Assembly (NCBI GenBank): GCA_029961685.1
Contig: JARWKL010000012.1
Location: forward strand, 8,026,955 to 8,090,954
Direction: 5' to 3'
From: Aristolochia californica
Lineage: Eukaryota; Streptophyta; Magnoliopsida; Piperales; Aristolochiaceae
Length of the DNA stretch: 64,000 nt
The translations under genes and the position numbers were made by a program. The notes under the pieces are model-generated. The model ran no database searches and was not told the origin of the DNA. It was given only the letters and a program-made list of their open reading frames with translations. Shown in pieces: positions 50,395 to 63,300 of this stretch; position 1 is the first letter of the stretch, and each line of letters opens with the position of its first letter.

Positions 50395-51504
50395 CACGTG
50401 TAGAAGAAAATCTCTTTCTTGTAAAATACCAAGCTATTAGGGTTGAACTTGTGGAATTTTCCAATCTTGGATAACAAAATTTTGTGTTCTTTTGTGGTGT
50501 GTGAATAAATTTTCATTACTTACATTTGTTATTGTTTTAATTTTTTTCCATACATAAACTCTAAAATTTTCATGTTGTTGTGATCTATTTACCTTTTTTT
50601 TGTTTACGGCATGAAGGGAGAACGAAAACTCAAAGTTTTGATTTAAGAAAAAAGTGTACATCTAAAATGGAGATGCACAATGCACAAATGTAGAGAGATA
50701 TAATGCCAAAGACTGTCCGTGATTTTTAAGGATTGTAAGCTCTTTTAAGATTTTAGTTCTCAGGTTTTGCAATCGTCGGGAAAAGGGGGAAGCGGGGGAT
50801 TTTTAATTGAGTGTTGACTCCCAATTCGTACGTAATTTCTAACAATAATATAGCCCGTTACGAATGAAAAATCGCTTTACAATCATTTATGAATGTTATG
50901 TCAGCTTTTTGCAAACGGGCAAAATAATGGTTTGTTTGACTCGGCTAAATCTCCCGCCGCTTTCACTTAAAAATTTAATGAGCGTTTGTTATTCTTATTA
51001 AAAGTTTTGGATCCATAGGCCATTTGCATCTTTAACATGTTTCAAGCATGCATATCCGTTTTTAAAACACGTGTTGAAGAAATCTCTTTCTTGTAAAATT
51101 CCTAGCTTTTAGGGTTGAACTTGTGGAATTTCCCAATCTTGGATAACAAAATTTTGTGTTCATTTGTGGTGTGTGAATAATTTTTCATTACTTTCATTTG
51201 TTATAGTTTTAATTTTTTTCCTTACATAAACTCTAAAATTTTCATTTTGTTGTAATATATTAACCTTTTTTTTGTTTACGGCATGAAGAGAGAACGAAAA
51301 CTCAATGTTTTGATTTAAGAAAAAAGTATACATCCATAATGGAGATGCACAATGCACAAATGTAGAGAGATATAACTCCAAAGAGTGTCCGTGATTTTTA
51401 AGGATTGTAAGCTCTTTTCAGGTTTTAGTTCTCAGGTTTTGCAAATGTCGGGAAAAGGGGGAGGCGGGGGATTTTTAATTGAGTGTTTACTCCCAATGCG
51501 TAAG
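50395..51504. repeat. Copy of the 15.6-16.73 kb type III segment
   Basis: G-runs at 50785 and 51457 match 16003 and 16677 at an offset of about 34,781 bp. Shared variants include TTTTGTGTTCTTTTGTGG near 50480, AAAGACTGTCCGTG near 50707, GGGGGAAGCGGGGG at 50785, CCCAATTCGTA near 50820 and CTCGGCTAAATCTCCC near 50940. The match is cut off at 51505-51510 by a deletion junction. No gene is seen. Confidence 0.87.
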
Positions 51505-51510
51505 TCATTT
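51505..51510. other. Deletion junction (~0.4 kb), TCATTT microhomology
   Basis: GTAAGTCATTT, from just after a G-run, continues into AGATGTTATCAATTTGCC, which lies late in a monomer; compare TTCATTTAGATATTAAC near 52855. TCATTT is common to both flanks. G-run spacing falls to 267 bp, so about 0.4 kb is gone, including the dyad and the HindIII/BamHI and SpeI sites. Confidence 0.85.
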
Positions 51511-54500
51511 AGATGTTATCAATTTGCCTTTTTTTTTTTTTTTTAAGGAATGATGGGGGAGTGAAAACTCAAAATTTTGATTTGAGAAAAAAGTGTACAT
51601 CTAAAATGGAGATGCACAATGCACAAATTTAGAAAGAGATAATTCCGAAGAGTGTCTGTAATTTTTAGGGATTGTAAGATCTTTTTAGTTTTTATATCTC
51701 AGGTTTTGCAATCGTCGGGAAAAGGGGGAGGCAGGGTATTTTTAACTGACTGTTGACTCCCAATCCGTTTGTCATTTCTTACAAAAATATAGCCCGTTAC
51801 TCATGATAAATCACATTACAATCATCTATGATTATTAGGTCAGCTTTTTGCAAACGGGCAAAAGAATGGCTTGTTTGATTCGAGTAAATATCCCGCAGCA
51901 CGTTCACTTCAAAATTTAATGAGTGTTGGTTATTCTCATTAAAAACTTTGGATCCATAGGTCATTTGCATCTTCAACATGTTTCAAGCATGCATATCCAT
52001 TTTTAAAAAACGTGTAGAAGAATTCTCTTTCTTCTAAAATTTCAAGCTATTAGGGTTGAACTAGTGGAATTGCCCAAACATGGATAACAAAAACTTTGTG
52101 TTCATTTGTGGTGTGTGAATAATTTTTCATTCCTTACATTTGTTATTGTTTTTATTTTTTTCCATACATAAACTCTAAAATTTACATTTTGTTGTGACCT
52201 ATTTACCTTTTTTTGTTTACGGCATGAAGGGAGAACGAAAACTCAAAGTTTTGATTTAAGAAAAAAGTGTACATCTAAAATGGAGATGCACAATGCACAA
52301 ATGTAGAGAGATATAATTACAAAGAGTGTCCTTGATTTTTAAGGATTGTAAGCTCTTTTCAGTTTTTAGTTCTCAAGTATTGCAATCGTCGGGAAAAGGG
52401 GGAGGCGGGGGATTTTTAATTGAGTGTTGACTCCCAATCCGTAAGTCATTTCTTACAATAATATAGCCCGTTACGAATGAAAAATCACTTTACAATCATC
52501 TATGATTGTTAGGTCAACTTTTTGCAAACGGGCAAAATAATGGCTTGTTTGACTCGGGTAAATATCCCTCCGCACGTTTACTTAAGAATTTAATGAGCGT
52601 TTGTTATTCTCATTAAAATTTTTGGATCCATCGGTCATTTGCATCTTTAACATGTTTCAAGCATGCATATCCATTTTTAAAACACGTGTAAAAGAAATCT
52701 CTTTCTTGTAAAATTCCAAGCTATTATGGTTGAACTAGTGGAATTTCCCAATCTTGGATAACAAAACTTTTGTGTTCATTTGTGGTGTGTGAATAAATTT
52801 TCTTCACTATCATTTTTTTTAAAATTATTTCCATATATAAACTCTATAATTTTCATTTAGATATTAACAATTTGCCTTTTTTTTTTTTTTAAGGTATGAA
52901 GGTGGAGCGAAAACTCAAAATTTTGATTTGAGAAAAAAGTGTACATCTAAAATGGAGATGCACAATGCACAAATTTAGAAAAGAGATAATTCCAAATAGT
53001 GTCTGTAATTTTTAGGGATTGTAAGATCTTTTTAGTTTTTATATCTCAGGTTTTGCAATTGTCGAGAAAAGGGGGAGGCGGGGTATTTTTAACTGACTGT
53101 TGACTCCCAATTCCGTATGTCATTTGTTACAAAAATATAGGCCGTTACTCACGATAAATCACATTACAATCATCTATCATTTTTAGGTCAGCTTTTTGCA
53201 AACGGGCAAAATAATGGCTTGTTTGACTCGAGTAAATATCCCGTCGCACATTCACTTCAGAATTTAATGAGTGTTGGTTATTCTCATTAGATGCTTTGGA
53301 TCCATAGGTCATTTGCATCTTTAACATGTTTCAAGCATGCATATCCATTTTTAAAGCACGTGTAGAAGAATTCTCTTTCTTGTAAAATTCCTAGCTATTA
53401 GGGTTGAACTAGTGGAATTTCCCAATCTTGGATAACAAAATTTTTTGTTCGTTTGTGCTGTGTGAATAAATTTTCATTACTTACAGCATGAAGGGAGAAC
53501 GAAAACTCAAAGTTTTGTTTTAAGAAAGAAGTGTACATCAAAAATGGTGATGCACAATGCACAAATGTAGAGAGATATAATTCCAAAGACTATCCGTGAT
53601 TTTTAAGGATTGTAAGCTCTTTTAAGTTTTTAGTTCTCAGGTTTTGCAATCGTCGGGAAAAGGGGGACGTGGGGGATTTTTAATTGAGTGTTGACTCCAA
53701 ATTCGTAAGTCATTTCTTACAATAATATAGCCCGTTACGAATGGAAAATCGCTTTACAATCATTTATGATTGTTAGGTTAGGTTTTTGCAAACGGGCAAA
53801 ATAATGGTTTGTTTGACTCGGCTAAATCTCCCGCCGCACGTTCACTTCAGAATTTAATGAGCGTTTTTTATTCTCATTAAAAGTTTTTGATCCAAAGGCC
53901 ATTTGCATCTTTAACATGTTTCAAGCATGCATATCCGTTTTTAAAACACATGTTGAAGAAATCTCTTTCTTGGAAAATTCCTAGCTATTAGGGTTGAACT
54001 AGTGGAATTTCCGATTCTTGGATAAAAAATTTTTGTGTTCATCTGTGGTATGGGAATAAATTTTCATTACTTTCATTTGTTACAGTTTTAATTTTATCCT
54101 TACATAAACTCTAAAATTTTCATTTTGTTGTAATCTATTAACCTTTTTTTTGTTTACGGCGTGAAGGGAGAACGAAAACTCAAAGTTTTGTTTTAAGAAA
54201 AAAGTGTACATCTAAAATGGAGATGCACAATGCGCAAATGTAGAGAGATATAATTTCAAAGAGTGTTTGTGATTTTTAAGGATTGTGAGCTCTTTTCAGT
54301 TCTTAGTTCTCAGGTTTCGCAATCGTCGGTAAAAGGGGGTGGCGGGGGATTTTTAATTGAGTGTTGACTCCCAATCCGTAAGTCATTTCTTACCATAATA
54401 TAGCCCATTACAAATGAAAAATCGCTTTACAATCATCTATGATTGTTAGGTCAGCTTTTAGCAAATGGGCAAAATAATGGCTTGTTTGACTCTGGTAAAT

Positions 54501-55000
54501 ATCCCGTCGCACGTTCACTTAAGAATTTAATGAGCGTTTATTATTCTCTTTAAAAGCTTTGGATCCATAGGTCATTTGCATCTTTAACATTTTTCAAGCA
54601 TGCATATCCATTTTTAAAACACGTCTAGAAGAAATCTCTTTCTTGTAAAATTCCAAGCTAATTAGGGTTGAACTAGTGGAATTTCCCAATCTTGGATAAC
54701 AAAATTTTGTGTTCATTTGTGGTGTGTGAATAAATTTTATATACTTACATTTGTTATTGTTTTAATTTTTTTCCATACATAAACTTTAAAATTTACATTT
54801 TGTTGGGATCTATTTACCTTTTTTTTTTACGGCATGAAGGGAGAATGAAAACTCAAAGTTTTGATTTAAAAAAAAAGTGTACAACTAAAATGGAGATGCA
54901 CAATACAAAAATGTAGAGAGATATAATTCCAAAGGCTATCAGCGATTTTTATGGATTGTGAGCTCTTTTCAGTTTTTAGTTCTCAGGTTTTGCAATCGTC
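51511..55000. repeat. Alternating II-III block with truncated monomers
   Basis: G-runs lie at 51724 (II), 52398 (III), 53071 (II), 53662 (III) and 54335 (III). The first and third are close relatives 1347 bp apart (two monomers) and share GATNTTANCAATTTGCC with a long T-run. The stretch 53.4-54.2 kb repeats 50.4-51.5 kb at an offset of about 2877 bp, sharing TTCCTAGCT and ATATTAACC-like variants. A deletion near 53481-53485 shortens one spacing to 591 bp. This block has no counterpart in the 1-18 kb copy. No gene is seen. Confidence 0.8.
53481..53485. other. Deletion junction (~82 bp), TTACA microhomology
   Basis: TTTTCATTACTTACA is followed at once by GCATGAAGGGAG, although about 82 bp of T-rich sequence normally lies between them. 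Some monomers read TTTACAGCATG (near 4381 and 43862), so TTACA is present on both sides. The G-run spacing is 591 bp. Confidence 0.8.
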
Positions 55001-57335
55001 GGGAAAAGAGGGAGGCAGGGGATTTTTAATTGAGTGTTGACTCCCAATCCGTAAGTCATTTCTTACAATAATATAGCCCCTTACGAATGAAAATTCGCTT
55101 TACAATCATCTATGATTGTTAGGTCAACTTTTTGCAAACGCGCAAAATAATGGCTTGTTTGACTCAGGTAAATCTCCCGCCGCACGTTCACTTCAGAATT
55201 TAATGAGCCTTTGTTATTCTCATTAAAAGTTTTGGATCCATAGGCCATTTGCATCTTTAACATGTTTCAAGCATGTTTATCCCTTTTTAAAACACATGTA
55301 GAAGAAATCTCTTTCTTGTAAAATTCCAAGCTATTAGGGTTGAACTAGTGGAATTTTCCAATCTTGGGTAACAAAATTTTGTGTACACTTGTGGTGTGTG
55401 AATAAATTTTCATTACTTACATTTGTTATTGTTTTAATTTTTTTCCATACATAAACTCTAAAATTTTCATTTTGTTGTGATCTATTTACCTTTGTTTTGT
55501 TTTCGGCATGAATGGAGAACAAAAACTCAAAGTTTTGATTTAAGAAAAAAGTGTACAACTAAAATGGAGATGCACAATGCACAAATGTAGAGAGATATAA
55601 TTCCAAAGAGTGTCCGTGATTTTTAAGGATTGTAACATCTTTTCAGTTTTTAGTTCTCAGGTTTTGCAAACGTCGGGAAAAGGGGGAGGCGGGGGATTTT
55701 TAATTGAGTGTTGACTCCCAATCCGTAAGTCATTTCTAACAATAATATAAACCCGTTACGAATGAAAATTCACTTTACAATTAGCTATGATTGTTAGGTC
55801 AGCATTTTGCAAATGGGGAAAATGATGGCTTGTTTGACTCTGGTAAATATCCCACCGCACGTTCATTGAGAATTTAATGAGCGTTAGTTATTCTCTTTAA
55901 AACCTTTTGATGCATAGGTCATTTGCATCTTTAACATGTGTCAAGCATGCATATCCATTTTTAAAACATGTCTAGAAGAATTCTCTTTCTTGTAAAATTT
56001 CAAGCTATTAGGGTTGAACTAGTGGAATTGCCCAAACTTGGATAATAAAAATTTTTGTGTTCATTTGTGGTGTGTGAATAAATTTTCATTACTTACATTT
56101 ATTATTTTTTTTAATTTTTTTCCACACATAAACTCTAAAATTTACATTTTGTTGTGACCTATTTCCCTTTTTTTTTTTTACGGCATGAAGGGAGAACGAA
56201 AACTCAAAGTTTTGTTTTAAGAAAAAAGTGTACATCTAAAATGGAGATGCACAATGCACAAATGTAGAGAGATATAATTGCAAAGAGTTTCTGTGATTTT
56301 TAAGGATTGTGACCTCTTTTCAGTTTTTAGTTCTCAGGTTTTGCAATCGTCGAGAAAAAAGGGAAGCTGGGATTTTTAATTGAGTGTTGACTCCCAATCC
56401 GTAAGTCATTTCTTACCATAATATAGCCCATTACGAATGAAAAATCGCTTTACAATCATCTATGTTTGTTAGGTCAGCTTTTTGCAAACGGGCAAAATAA
56501 TGGCTTGTTTGACTCGGGTAAATATCCCGCCGCACGTTCACTTAAGAATTTAATGAGCGTTTATTATTCTCATTAAAAGCTATGGATCCATAGGTCATTT
56601 GCATCTTTAACATGTTTCAAGCATGCATATCCATTTTTAAAACACGTGTAGAAGAAATCTCTTTCTTGTAAAATTCCAAGCTATTAGGGTTGAACTAGTG
56701 GAATTTCCCAATCTTGGATAACAAAATTTTGTGTTCATTTGTGGTGTGTGAATAAATTTTCTATACTTACATTTGTTATTGTTTTAATTTTTTTCCATAC
56801 ATAAACTCTAAAATTTACATTTTGTTGTGATCTATTTACCTCTTTTTTTTTTACGGCATGAAAGGAGAACGTAAACTCAAAGTTTTGATTTAAGAAAAAA
56901 GTGTACATCTAAAATGGAGATGCACAATGCACAAATGTAGAGAGATATAATTCCAAAGAGTGTCTGTGATTTTTAAGGATTGCGAGCTCTTTTCAGTTTT
57001 TAGTTCTCAGGTTTTGCAATCTTCGGGAAAAGGGGGAGGCGGGGGATTTTTAATTGAGTGTTGACTCCCAATCCGTAAGTCATTCCTTACAATAATATAG
57101 CCCATTACAAATGCAAAATTGTTTTACAATCATCTATGATTGTTAGGTCAGCTTTTTGCAAACGGACAAAATAATGGCTTGTTTGACTTGGGTAAATGTC
57201 CCGTCACACATTCACTTCAGAATTTAATGAGCGTTTGTTATTCTCATTAAAAGCTTTGGATCCATAGGTCATTTGCATCTTTAACATGTTTCAAGCATGC
57301 ATATCCATTTTTAAAACACGTGTAGCAGATATCTC
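55001..57335. repeat. Second copy of the 16.0-18.3 kb type III run
   Basis: G-runs at 55008, 55682, 56361 and 57032 match 16003, 16677, 17353 and 18033 at offsets of about 39,000-39,008 bp. Shared variants are CCCCTTACGAATG near 55076, AATATAAACCCGTTACG near 55744, TGATGCATAGG near 55908, the weakened G-run GGGAAGCTGGG near 56361, and ATGCAAAATTG near 57113. The match ends at the deletion junction near 57336. No gene is seen. Confidence 0.88.
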
Positions 57336-57341
57336 TTTTTA
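57332..57341. other. Deletion junction (~0.31 kb)
   Basis: GATATCTC from the AAGAAATCTCTTTCTTG region runs into TTTTTAGGGATTGTAAGC, which lies just before the next G-run. The spacing drops to 366 bp. The flanks share only a short T-run. It marks the right end of the 17-kb duplicated region. Confidence 0.82.
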
Positions 57342-60300
57342 GGGATTGTAAGCACTTTTAGTTTTTATAACTCAGGTTTTACAATCGTCGGGAAAAAGGG
57401 GAGGAGGGGGAATTTTAACTAATTGTTGACTCCCCATCCATAAGTCATTTCTTACAAAAATATAGCCCATTACAGATGGTAAATCACTTTACAATTCATC
57501 TATGATTATTAGGTCAGCTTTTTGCAAACGGGCAAAATAATGGCTTGTTTGACTCGGGTAAATATCCCACCGCACGTTCACTAGAGATTTTAATGAGCGT
57601 ATGTTATTCTCTGTAAAAGCTTTGGATCCATAGGTCATTTGCATCTTTAACATGTTTCAAGCTTGCATATCCATTTTTAAAACACGTGTAGAAGAAATCT
57701 CTTTCATGTAAAATTCCAAGATATTAGGGTTGAACTAGTGGAATTTCCAAAACTTGGATAACAATACTTTTGTGTTAATTTTTGGTGTGTGAATAATTTT
57801 TCTTTACTTACATTTGTTATTGTTTTAAATTTTTTCCATACTTAAACTCTAAAATTTTCCTTTTGTTGTGATCTATTTGCCTTTTTTTGTTTACGGGATG
57901 AAGGGAGAGAGAAAACTCAAAGTTTTGATTTGAGAAAAAAGTGTACATTTAAAATGGAGACGCACAGTGCACAAATGTAGAGAGAGATAATTCCCAAGAT
58001 TGTCTGTAATTTTTAAAGAATTTAAGCTCTTTTTAGTTTTTATATCTCAGGTTTTGCAATCGTGGGAAAAGGGGGAGGCGGGGGTGTTTTTAACTGAGTG
58101 TGGACTCCCAATCCGTAAGTCATTTCTTAAAAAAATTTAGCCCGTTACGGATGATAAATCACTTTACAATCATCTATGATTGTTAGGTAAGGTTTTTGTA
58201 AACGGGCAAAATAATGGCTTGTTTGATTCGGGTAAATATCCCACCGCACGTTCATTGACAATTTAATGAGCGTTTGCTATTCTCTTTAAAAGCTTTGGAT
58301 CCATAGGTCATTTGCATCTTTAATATGTTTCAAACAGCCATATCCATTTTTAAAACACGTGTAGAAGAAATCTCTTTCTTGAAACATTCCATGCAATTAG
58401 GCTTGAACTAGTGGAATTTCCCAAACTTTGAAAACAAAACTTTTGTGTTCATTTGTAGTGTGTGAATAAATTTTCTATACTTAAATTTTTTATTGTTTTA
58501 AATTTTTTCACACAAAACTCTAAAATTTTCATTTTGCTGTGATCTATTGTCCTTTTTTTGTTTACGGGATGAAGGGAGAGCAAAAACTCAAAGTTTTGAT
58601 TTAAGAAAAAAGTGTAGATCTAAAATGGAGATGCACAATGCACAAATTTAGGGAGTGATATTTCCAAAGAGTGTTTGTAATTTTTAGGGATTGTAAGATA
58701 TTTTTAGTTTTTATATCTCAGGTTTTACAATCGTCGGGAAAAGGGGGAGGCGGGGTATTTTTAACTGACTGTTGACACCCAATCCGTATGTCATTTCTTA
58801 CAAAAATATACCCCGTTACTCACGATAAATCACACAAAACTCTAAAATTTTCATTTTGTTCTGATCTATTGTCCTTTTTTTGTTTACGGCATGAAGGGAG
58901 AACGAAAACTCAAAGTTTTGGTTTAAGAAAAAAATGTACATGTAAAATGGAGATGCACAATGCACAAATGTAGAGAGATATAATTCCAAAGAGTGTCCAT
59001 GATTTTTAAGGATTGTAAGCTCTTTTCTGTTTTTAGTTCTCAGGTTTTGCAATCGTCGGGAAAAGGGCGAGGTGGGGGATTTTTAATTGAGTGTTTACTC
59101 CCAATCCGTAAGTCATTTCTTACAATAATATAGCCCGTCACGAATGAAAAATCACTTTACAATCATCTATGATTGTTAGGTCAACTTTTTGCAAATGGGC
59201 AAAATAATGGCTTGTTTGACTCAGGTAAATATCCCGGCGCACGTTTTCTTAAGAATTTAATGAGCCTTTGTTATTCTCATTAAAAGCTTCGGATCCATAG
59301 GTCATTTGCATCTTTAACATGTTTGAAGCATGCATATCCATTTTTAAAACACGTGTACAAGAAATCTCTTTCTTGTAAAATTCCAAGCTATTAGGGTTGA
59401 GCTAGTTGAATTTCCCAATCTTGGATAACAAAAATTTTGTGTTCATTTGTGGTTTGTGAGTAAATTTTCTTTACTTACATTTTTATTTTTTAAAACTTTT
59501 TCCATACATAAACTCTAAAATTTTCATTTTGTTGTTATCAATTTGCCTTTTTTTTTTTTACGGTATGAAGGGGGAACGAATACTCAAAATTTTGATTTGA
59601 GAAAAAAGTGTACATCTAAAATGGAGATGCACAATTCACAAATTTAGAAAGAGATAATTCCAAAGAGGGTCTGTAATTTTTAGGGATTGTAAGCTCTTTT
59701 ACTTTCTATATCTGAGGTTTTGCAATTGTCGGGTAAAAGGGGAGGCAGGAGATTTTTAACTGAATGTTGACTCCCTATCCATAAGTCATTTCTTACAAAA
59801 ATATAGCCTGTTACACATGATAAATCACTTTACAATTCGTCTATGAAATTTAGGTCAGCTTTTTGCAAACGGGCAAAATAAAGGCTTGTTTGACTCGGGT
59901 AAATATCCCACCACACGTTCACTAGAGAATTTAATGAGCGTATGTTATTCTCTTTAAAAGCTTTGGATCCATAGGTCATTTGCATCTTTAACAAGTTTCA
60001 AGATTGCGTATCCATTTTTAAAACACGTGTAGAAGAAATCTCTTTCTTGTAAAATTCCAAGCTATTAGGGTAGAACTAATGGAATTTCCCAAACTTGGAT
60101 AACAAAAGTTTTGTGTTGATTTTTGGTGTGTGAATAAATATTCTTTACTTACATTTGTTATCGTTTTAAATTTTTTCCAAACTTAAACTCTAAAATTTTC
60201 ATTTTACTGTGATCTATTTGCCTTTTTGGTTTACGGGATGAAGGGAGAGAGAAAACTGAAAGTTTTGATTTAAGAAAAAAGTGTACATTTAAAACAGAGA

Positions 60301-63300
60301 CGCACAGTGCATAAATGTAGAGAGAGATAATTCCAAAGAGTGTCTGTAATTTTTAGGGAATTTATGCTCTTTTTAGTTTTTATATATCAGATTTTGCAAT
60401 AGTCGGGAAAAGGGGGAGGCGACGTGTTTTTAACTGTTGACTCCCAATCCGTAAGTCATTTCTTAAAAAAATATTGCCCATTATGGATGGTAAATCACTT
60501 TACAATCATCTATGATTGTTAGGTAAGCTTTTTGTAAACAGGCAAAATGAAGGCTTATTTGACTCTGGTAAATATCCCACCGCACGTTCATTGAGAATTT
60601 AATGAGCGCATGTTATTCTCTTTAAAAGCTTTGGATCCAAAGGTCATTTGCATCTTTAACATGTTTCAAGCATGCATATCCATTTTTAAAACACGTGTAG
60701 AAGAAATCTCTTTCTTGTAAAATTCCAAGCTATTAGGGTTGAACTAGTGGAATTTCCCAATCTTGGATAACTAAATTTTGTGTTCATTTGGGGTGTGTGA
60801 ATAAATTGTCATTACTGACATTTGTTATTGATTTAATTTTTTTCCATACATAAACTCTAAAATTTTCATTTTGTTGTGATCTATTTACCTTTTTTTGTTT
60901 ACGGCATGAAGGGAGAACGAAAACTCAAAGTTTTGATTTAAGAAAAAAATGTACATCTAAAATGGAGATGCACAATGCACAAATGTAGAGAGATATAATT
61001 CCAACGAGTGTCTGTGATTTTTAAAGATTGGAAGCTCTTTTCAGTTTTTATATCTCAGGTTTTGCAATCGTCGGGAAAAGGGGGAGACGAGGAGGGATTT
61101 TTATTTGAGTGTTGACTCCCAATCCGTAAGTCATTTCTCACAATAATATAGCCCGTTATGGATGAAAAATCACTTTACAATCATCTATGATTGTTAGGTC
61201 AGCTTTTTGCCAACGGGCAAAATAATGGCTTGTTTGACTCGGGTAAATATCCCACCGCACGTTCACTAGAGAATTTAATGAGCGTAAGTTATTCTCTTTA
61301 AAAGCTTTGGATCCATAGGTCATTTGCATCTTTAACATGTTTCAAGCTTGCATATCCATTTTTAAAACACGTGTAGAAGAAATTTCTTTCCTGTAAAATT
61401 CCAAGCTATTAGGGTTGAACTAGTGGAATTTCCCAAACTTGGATAACAAAATTTTTGTGTTAATTTTTGGTGTGTGAATAAATTTTCTTTACTTAAATTT
61501 TTTATTGTTTTAAATTTTTTCCATACATAGACTCAAAAATTTTCATTTTGCTGTGATCTATATGCCTTTTTTTGTTTACGGGATGAAGGGAGAGAGAAAG
61601 CTCAAAGTTTTGATTTAAGAAAAAAGTGTACATTTAAAATGGAGACGTACAGTGCACAAATGTAGAGAGAGATAATTTCAAAGAGTGTCTGTAATTTTTA
61701 GGCAATTTAAGCTCTTTTTAGTTTTTATATCTCAGGTTTTGCAATCATCGGGAAAAAGGGGGAGGCGGGATGTTTTTAACTGAGTGTTGACTCCCAATTC
61801 GTAAGTCATTTTGTTACAAAAATATAGCCCGTTACGGATGATAAATCACTTTACAATCATCTATGATTGTTAGGTAAGCTTTTTGTAAATGGGCAAAATA
61901 ATGGCTAGTTTGATTCTGGTAAATATCCCACCACACTTTCATTGAAAATTTAATGAGCGTTTGTTATTCTCTTTAAAAGCTTTGGATCCATAGGTCATTT
62001 GCATCTTTAACATATTTCAAGCATGCATATCCATTTTTTAAACACGTGTAGAAGAAATCTCTTTCTTGTAAAATTCCATGCAATAAGGGTTGAACTAGTG
62101 GAATTTCCCAAACTTGGAAAACAAAACTTTTGTGTTCATTTGTGGTGTGTGAATAAATTTTCTATACTTACATTTGTTATTGTTTTAATTTTTTTTCACA
62201 CATAAACTCAAAAATTTTCATTTTGTTGTGATCTATTTGCCTTTTTTGGTTACCGGGATGAAGGGAGAGTGAAAAACTCAAAGTTTTGATTTAAGAAAAA
62301 AGTGTACATCTAAAATGGAGATGCACAATGCACAAATGTAGGGAGAGATAATTCCAAAGAGTGTTTGTAATTTTTGGGGATTGTAAGATCTTTTTAGTTT
62401 TTATATCTCAGGTTTTGCACTCGTTGGGAAAACGGGGAGGCGGAGTATTTTTAACTGACTGTTGACTCCCATTCCGTATGTCATTTCTTTCAAAAGTATA
62501 GCCATAACTCATGATAAATCACATTACAATCATCTATGATTGTTAGGTGAGCTTTTTGCAATCGGGCAAAATATTGGCTTGTTTGACTCGGTTAAATATC
62601 CCGCCGCACGTTCACTTCAGAATTTAATGAGTGTTTGTTATTCTCATTAAAAGCTTTGTATCCATAGGTCATTTGCATCTTTAACATGTTTCAAGCATGC
62701 ATATCCATTTTTAAAACACGTGTACAAGAATTCTCTTTCTTGTAAAATTCCAAGCTATTGGGGTTGAACTAGTGGAATTTCCCAATCTGGGATAACTAAA
62801 TTTTGCGTTCATTTGTGGTGTGTGAATAAATTTTCATTACTTACATTTGTTATTGTTTTAATTTTTTTCCATACATAAACTCTAAAATTTACATTTTGTT
62901 GTGATCTATTTACCTTTTTTTGGTTATAGCATGAAGGGAGAACGAAAACTCATAGTTTTGATTTAATATAAAGTGTACATCTAAAATGGAGATGCACAAT
63001 GGACATATGTAGAGAGATATAATTCCAAAGAGTGTCTGTGATTTTTAAGTATTATGAGCTCTTTTCAGTTTTTAGTTCTCAGGTTTTGCAATCGTCGGGA
63101 AGAGAGGGAGGTGGGGGATTTTTAATTGAGTGTTGACTCCCAATCCATAAGTCATTTCTTACAATAATATTGCCCGTTACGAATGAAAAATCACTTTACA
63201 ATCATCTATTATTGTTAGGTCAGCTTTTAGCAAGCGGGCAAAATAATGGCTTGTTTGACTCGGGTAAATATCCCGCCGCACGTTCACTTAAGAATTTAAT

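Noticed and set aside
1278..62205. Short open frames of 60-78 codons on both strands as possible genes
   Set aside because: They are a handful of satellite frames repeated at the monomer period, with no conserved domain, no start context and free amino-acid change between copies; many monomers break them by stops or indels.
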